A DNA stretch of 64,000 bases, from positions 3,096-67,095 of the forward strand of contig DATLRO010000112.1 of assembly GCA_035534615.1 (NCBI GenBank). Reading direction: 5' to 3'. How positions within the stretch are numbered: the stretch's first letter is position 1; every line of letters starts with the position of its first letter. The DNA comes from JAGWRA01 sp035534615 (lineage in GTDB: Bacteria > Acidobacteriota > Vicinamibacteria > Vicinamibacterales > CAVVIG01). A program made the position numbers and the translations under genes. Shown here piece by piece: positions 63,475 to 64,000 of the stretch. Under the pieces are notes generated by a model. The model had not been told where the DNA came from. It worked only from the letters and a program-made list of their open reading frames with translations, and did not search any database.

Positions 63475-63890
63475 GCGGCGGCGACGCGGCACGGAGAGCG
63501 CACCCGCGGACGGGGTTTCGGCGCGGTCGAGCCGACGTGGAACGCCAGGCTGTGCAGGAATCCGCACAGCTGGGCTTGCTCTGGACGGGCTGGGGGGAGA
63601 AGATACGCCAACCCCATCAGTCGGGGCGCCCGGTCGGCGGCGTCCGCGGCGTGATGGTTCCAGCCTCGCGCCGGTCGCCGAGCGGGCGGGCGCGAGGTCT
63701 TTCGGCGATCGGCTGTCCGGGGATGCGTGATGGCGCAGGGCCTGCCGTTCGAAATTCTGTTCCCCTCCATTCCCGTTCCGCATCGTGTACCAGGTCCGCG
63801 CGCCGTTCCCGACGGGCGGCCCGGGTGCCTTGATCGACGTGCCGCCGATCCGCCGCGGGCGGTGGTCGCCGGCTGGTTCAGGAGGATTCC
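63475..63890. other. Gene-free stretch with an inverted repeat
   Basis: No gene is supported. An inverted repeat GCTGTGC-8 nt-GCACAGC lies at 63549-63570, 75 bp after the phosphatase stop, and may be a terminator stem or operator. No clear promoter for the following gene was found. Confidence 0.35.
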
Positions 63891-64000
63891 ATGAGGACAC
63901 CGCACAGGGGGAAGCGATGGGCCGCCACGCTTCTCGTGGCCGCCGGAGCGGCGACGATGCTCGTGTTATCGGGCCATGCGCAGAGTGAACCGGCCGCGCC
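63891..64000 (+). CDS. Exported protein, N-terminal fragment (runs off the window)
   Basis: AGGAGG 6 nt upstream and ATG 63891 open a frame to the window edge (36 codons). It encodes a basic start (MRTPHRGKRW), a hydrophobic core (TLLVAAGAATMLVLS) and a likely cleavage site after GHAQ. Only the signal peptide is visible, so the product is unknown. Confidence 0.65.
   Translation, partial: MRTPHRGKRWAATLLVAAGAATMLVLSGHAQSEPAA

Overview
The window is about 64 kb of GC-rich, gene-dense bacterial chromosome. It holds two TonB-dependent receptors with carboxypeptidase-like N-terminal domains (one Oar-like, 993 aa), a VWFA-related-domain secreted protein, an RND pump with a NodT outer-membrane factor, lipoproteins and porin-type barrels, so the cell is Gram-negative. 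This mix of families is typical of Acidobacteriota (Vicinamibacteria-like soil lineages). That assignment is inference from gene content; no rRNA or marker gene is present. No tRNA, rRNA, CRISPR array, insertion sequence or prophage was seen.

Layout. 1-8.1 kb: small uncharacterised genes and a three-gene RND efflux operon with a 10-bp tandem repeat in its promoter region. 8.1-9.0 kb: gene relics (AraC C-terminus, frameshifted permease C-terminus). 9.0-12 kb: a Tat/lipoprotein amidase-signature protein and a periplasmic five-heme cytochrome c. 12.5-22.5 kb: a complete uptake [NiFe]-hydrogenase operon, in order small subunit, large subunit, cytochrome b, maturation protease, hypC, hypD, hypE, hypA, hypB, hypF, with start/stop overlaps between several genes. 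The cytochrome is transcribed divergently from it. The small subunit has Asn at the position of a proximal-cluster Cys ligand.

22.6-27 kb: a DUF1614 membrane protein, a KimA-type potassium transporter preceded by a ydaO (cyclic di-AMP) riboswitch with its own promoter, then a glycosyltransferase/PHP-phosphoesterase pair. 27-30 kb: a Cys/Met-rich exported mini-protein with a putative leaderless promoter, followed by a TonB-dependent receptor. 29.9-40.1 kb: one long leftward potassium regulon: histidine-kinase half of KdpD, KdpE, a UspA-like protein, a BBP2 porin, a 26-aa membrane peptide, KdpF, KdpA, KdpB, KdpC, the sensory half of KdpD as a separate gene, and an unknown 110-aa protein. Both potassium uptake systems, one under predicted cyclic di-AMP control and one under a split KdpD/KdpE, lie within 17 kb.

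40.2-43.2 kb: a dienelactone-hydrolase-like protein, a DUF5335 protein, PRPP synthetase and a phosphoribosyltransferase, a set that resembles stress/dormancy modules elsewhere. 43.5-50 kb: an acyltransferase, an alpha/beta hydrolase, a DrrAB-type ABC exporter, a small winged-helix protein, two related mini-proteins, an S1/P1 nuclease and an OsmC protein. 50-64 kb: the VWFA-domain protein, a glycosyltransferase with a large membrane partner, the Oar-like receptor with a candidate operator, a lipoprotein, ketopantoate reductase, an RRM RNA-binding protein with a structured leader, a second amidase, a membrane-bound SpoIIE-type phosphatase and the start of one more exported protein.

Together the genes suggest an aerobic or microaerobic soil heterotroph that can draw energy from H2 during starvation and invests heavily in potassium and osmotic homeostasis. 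Recurrent promoters have the form TTGnnn, 17-18 bp, TAtaaT-like, and serve as a local guide to transcription starts.
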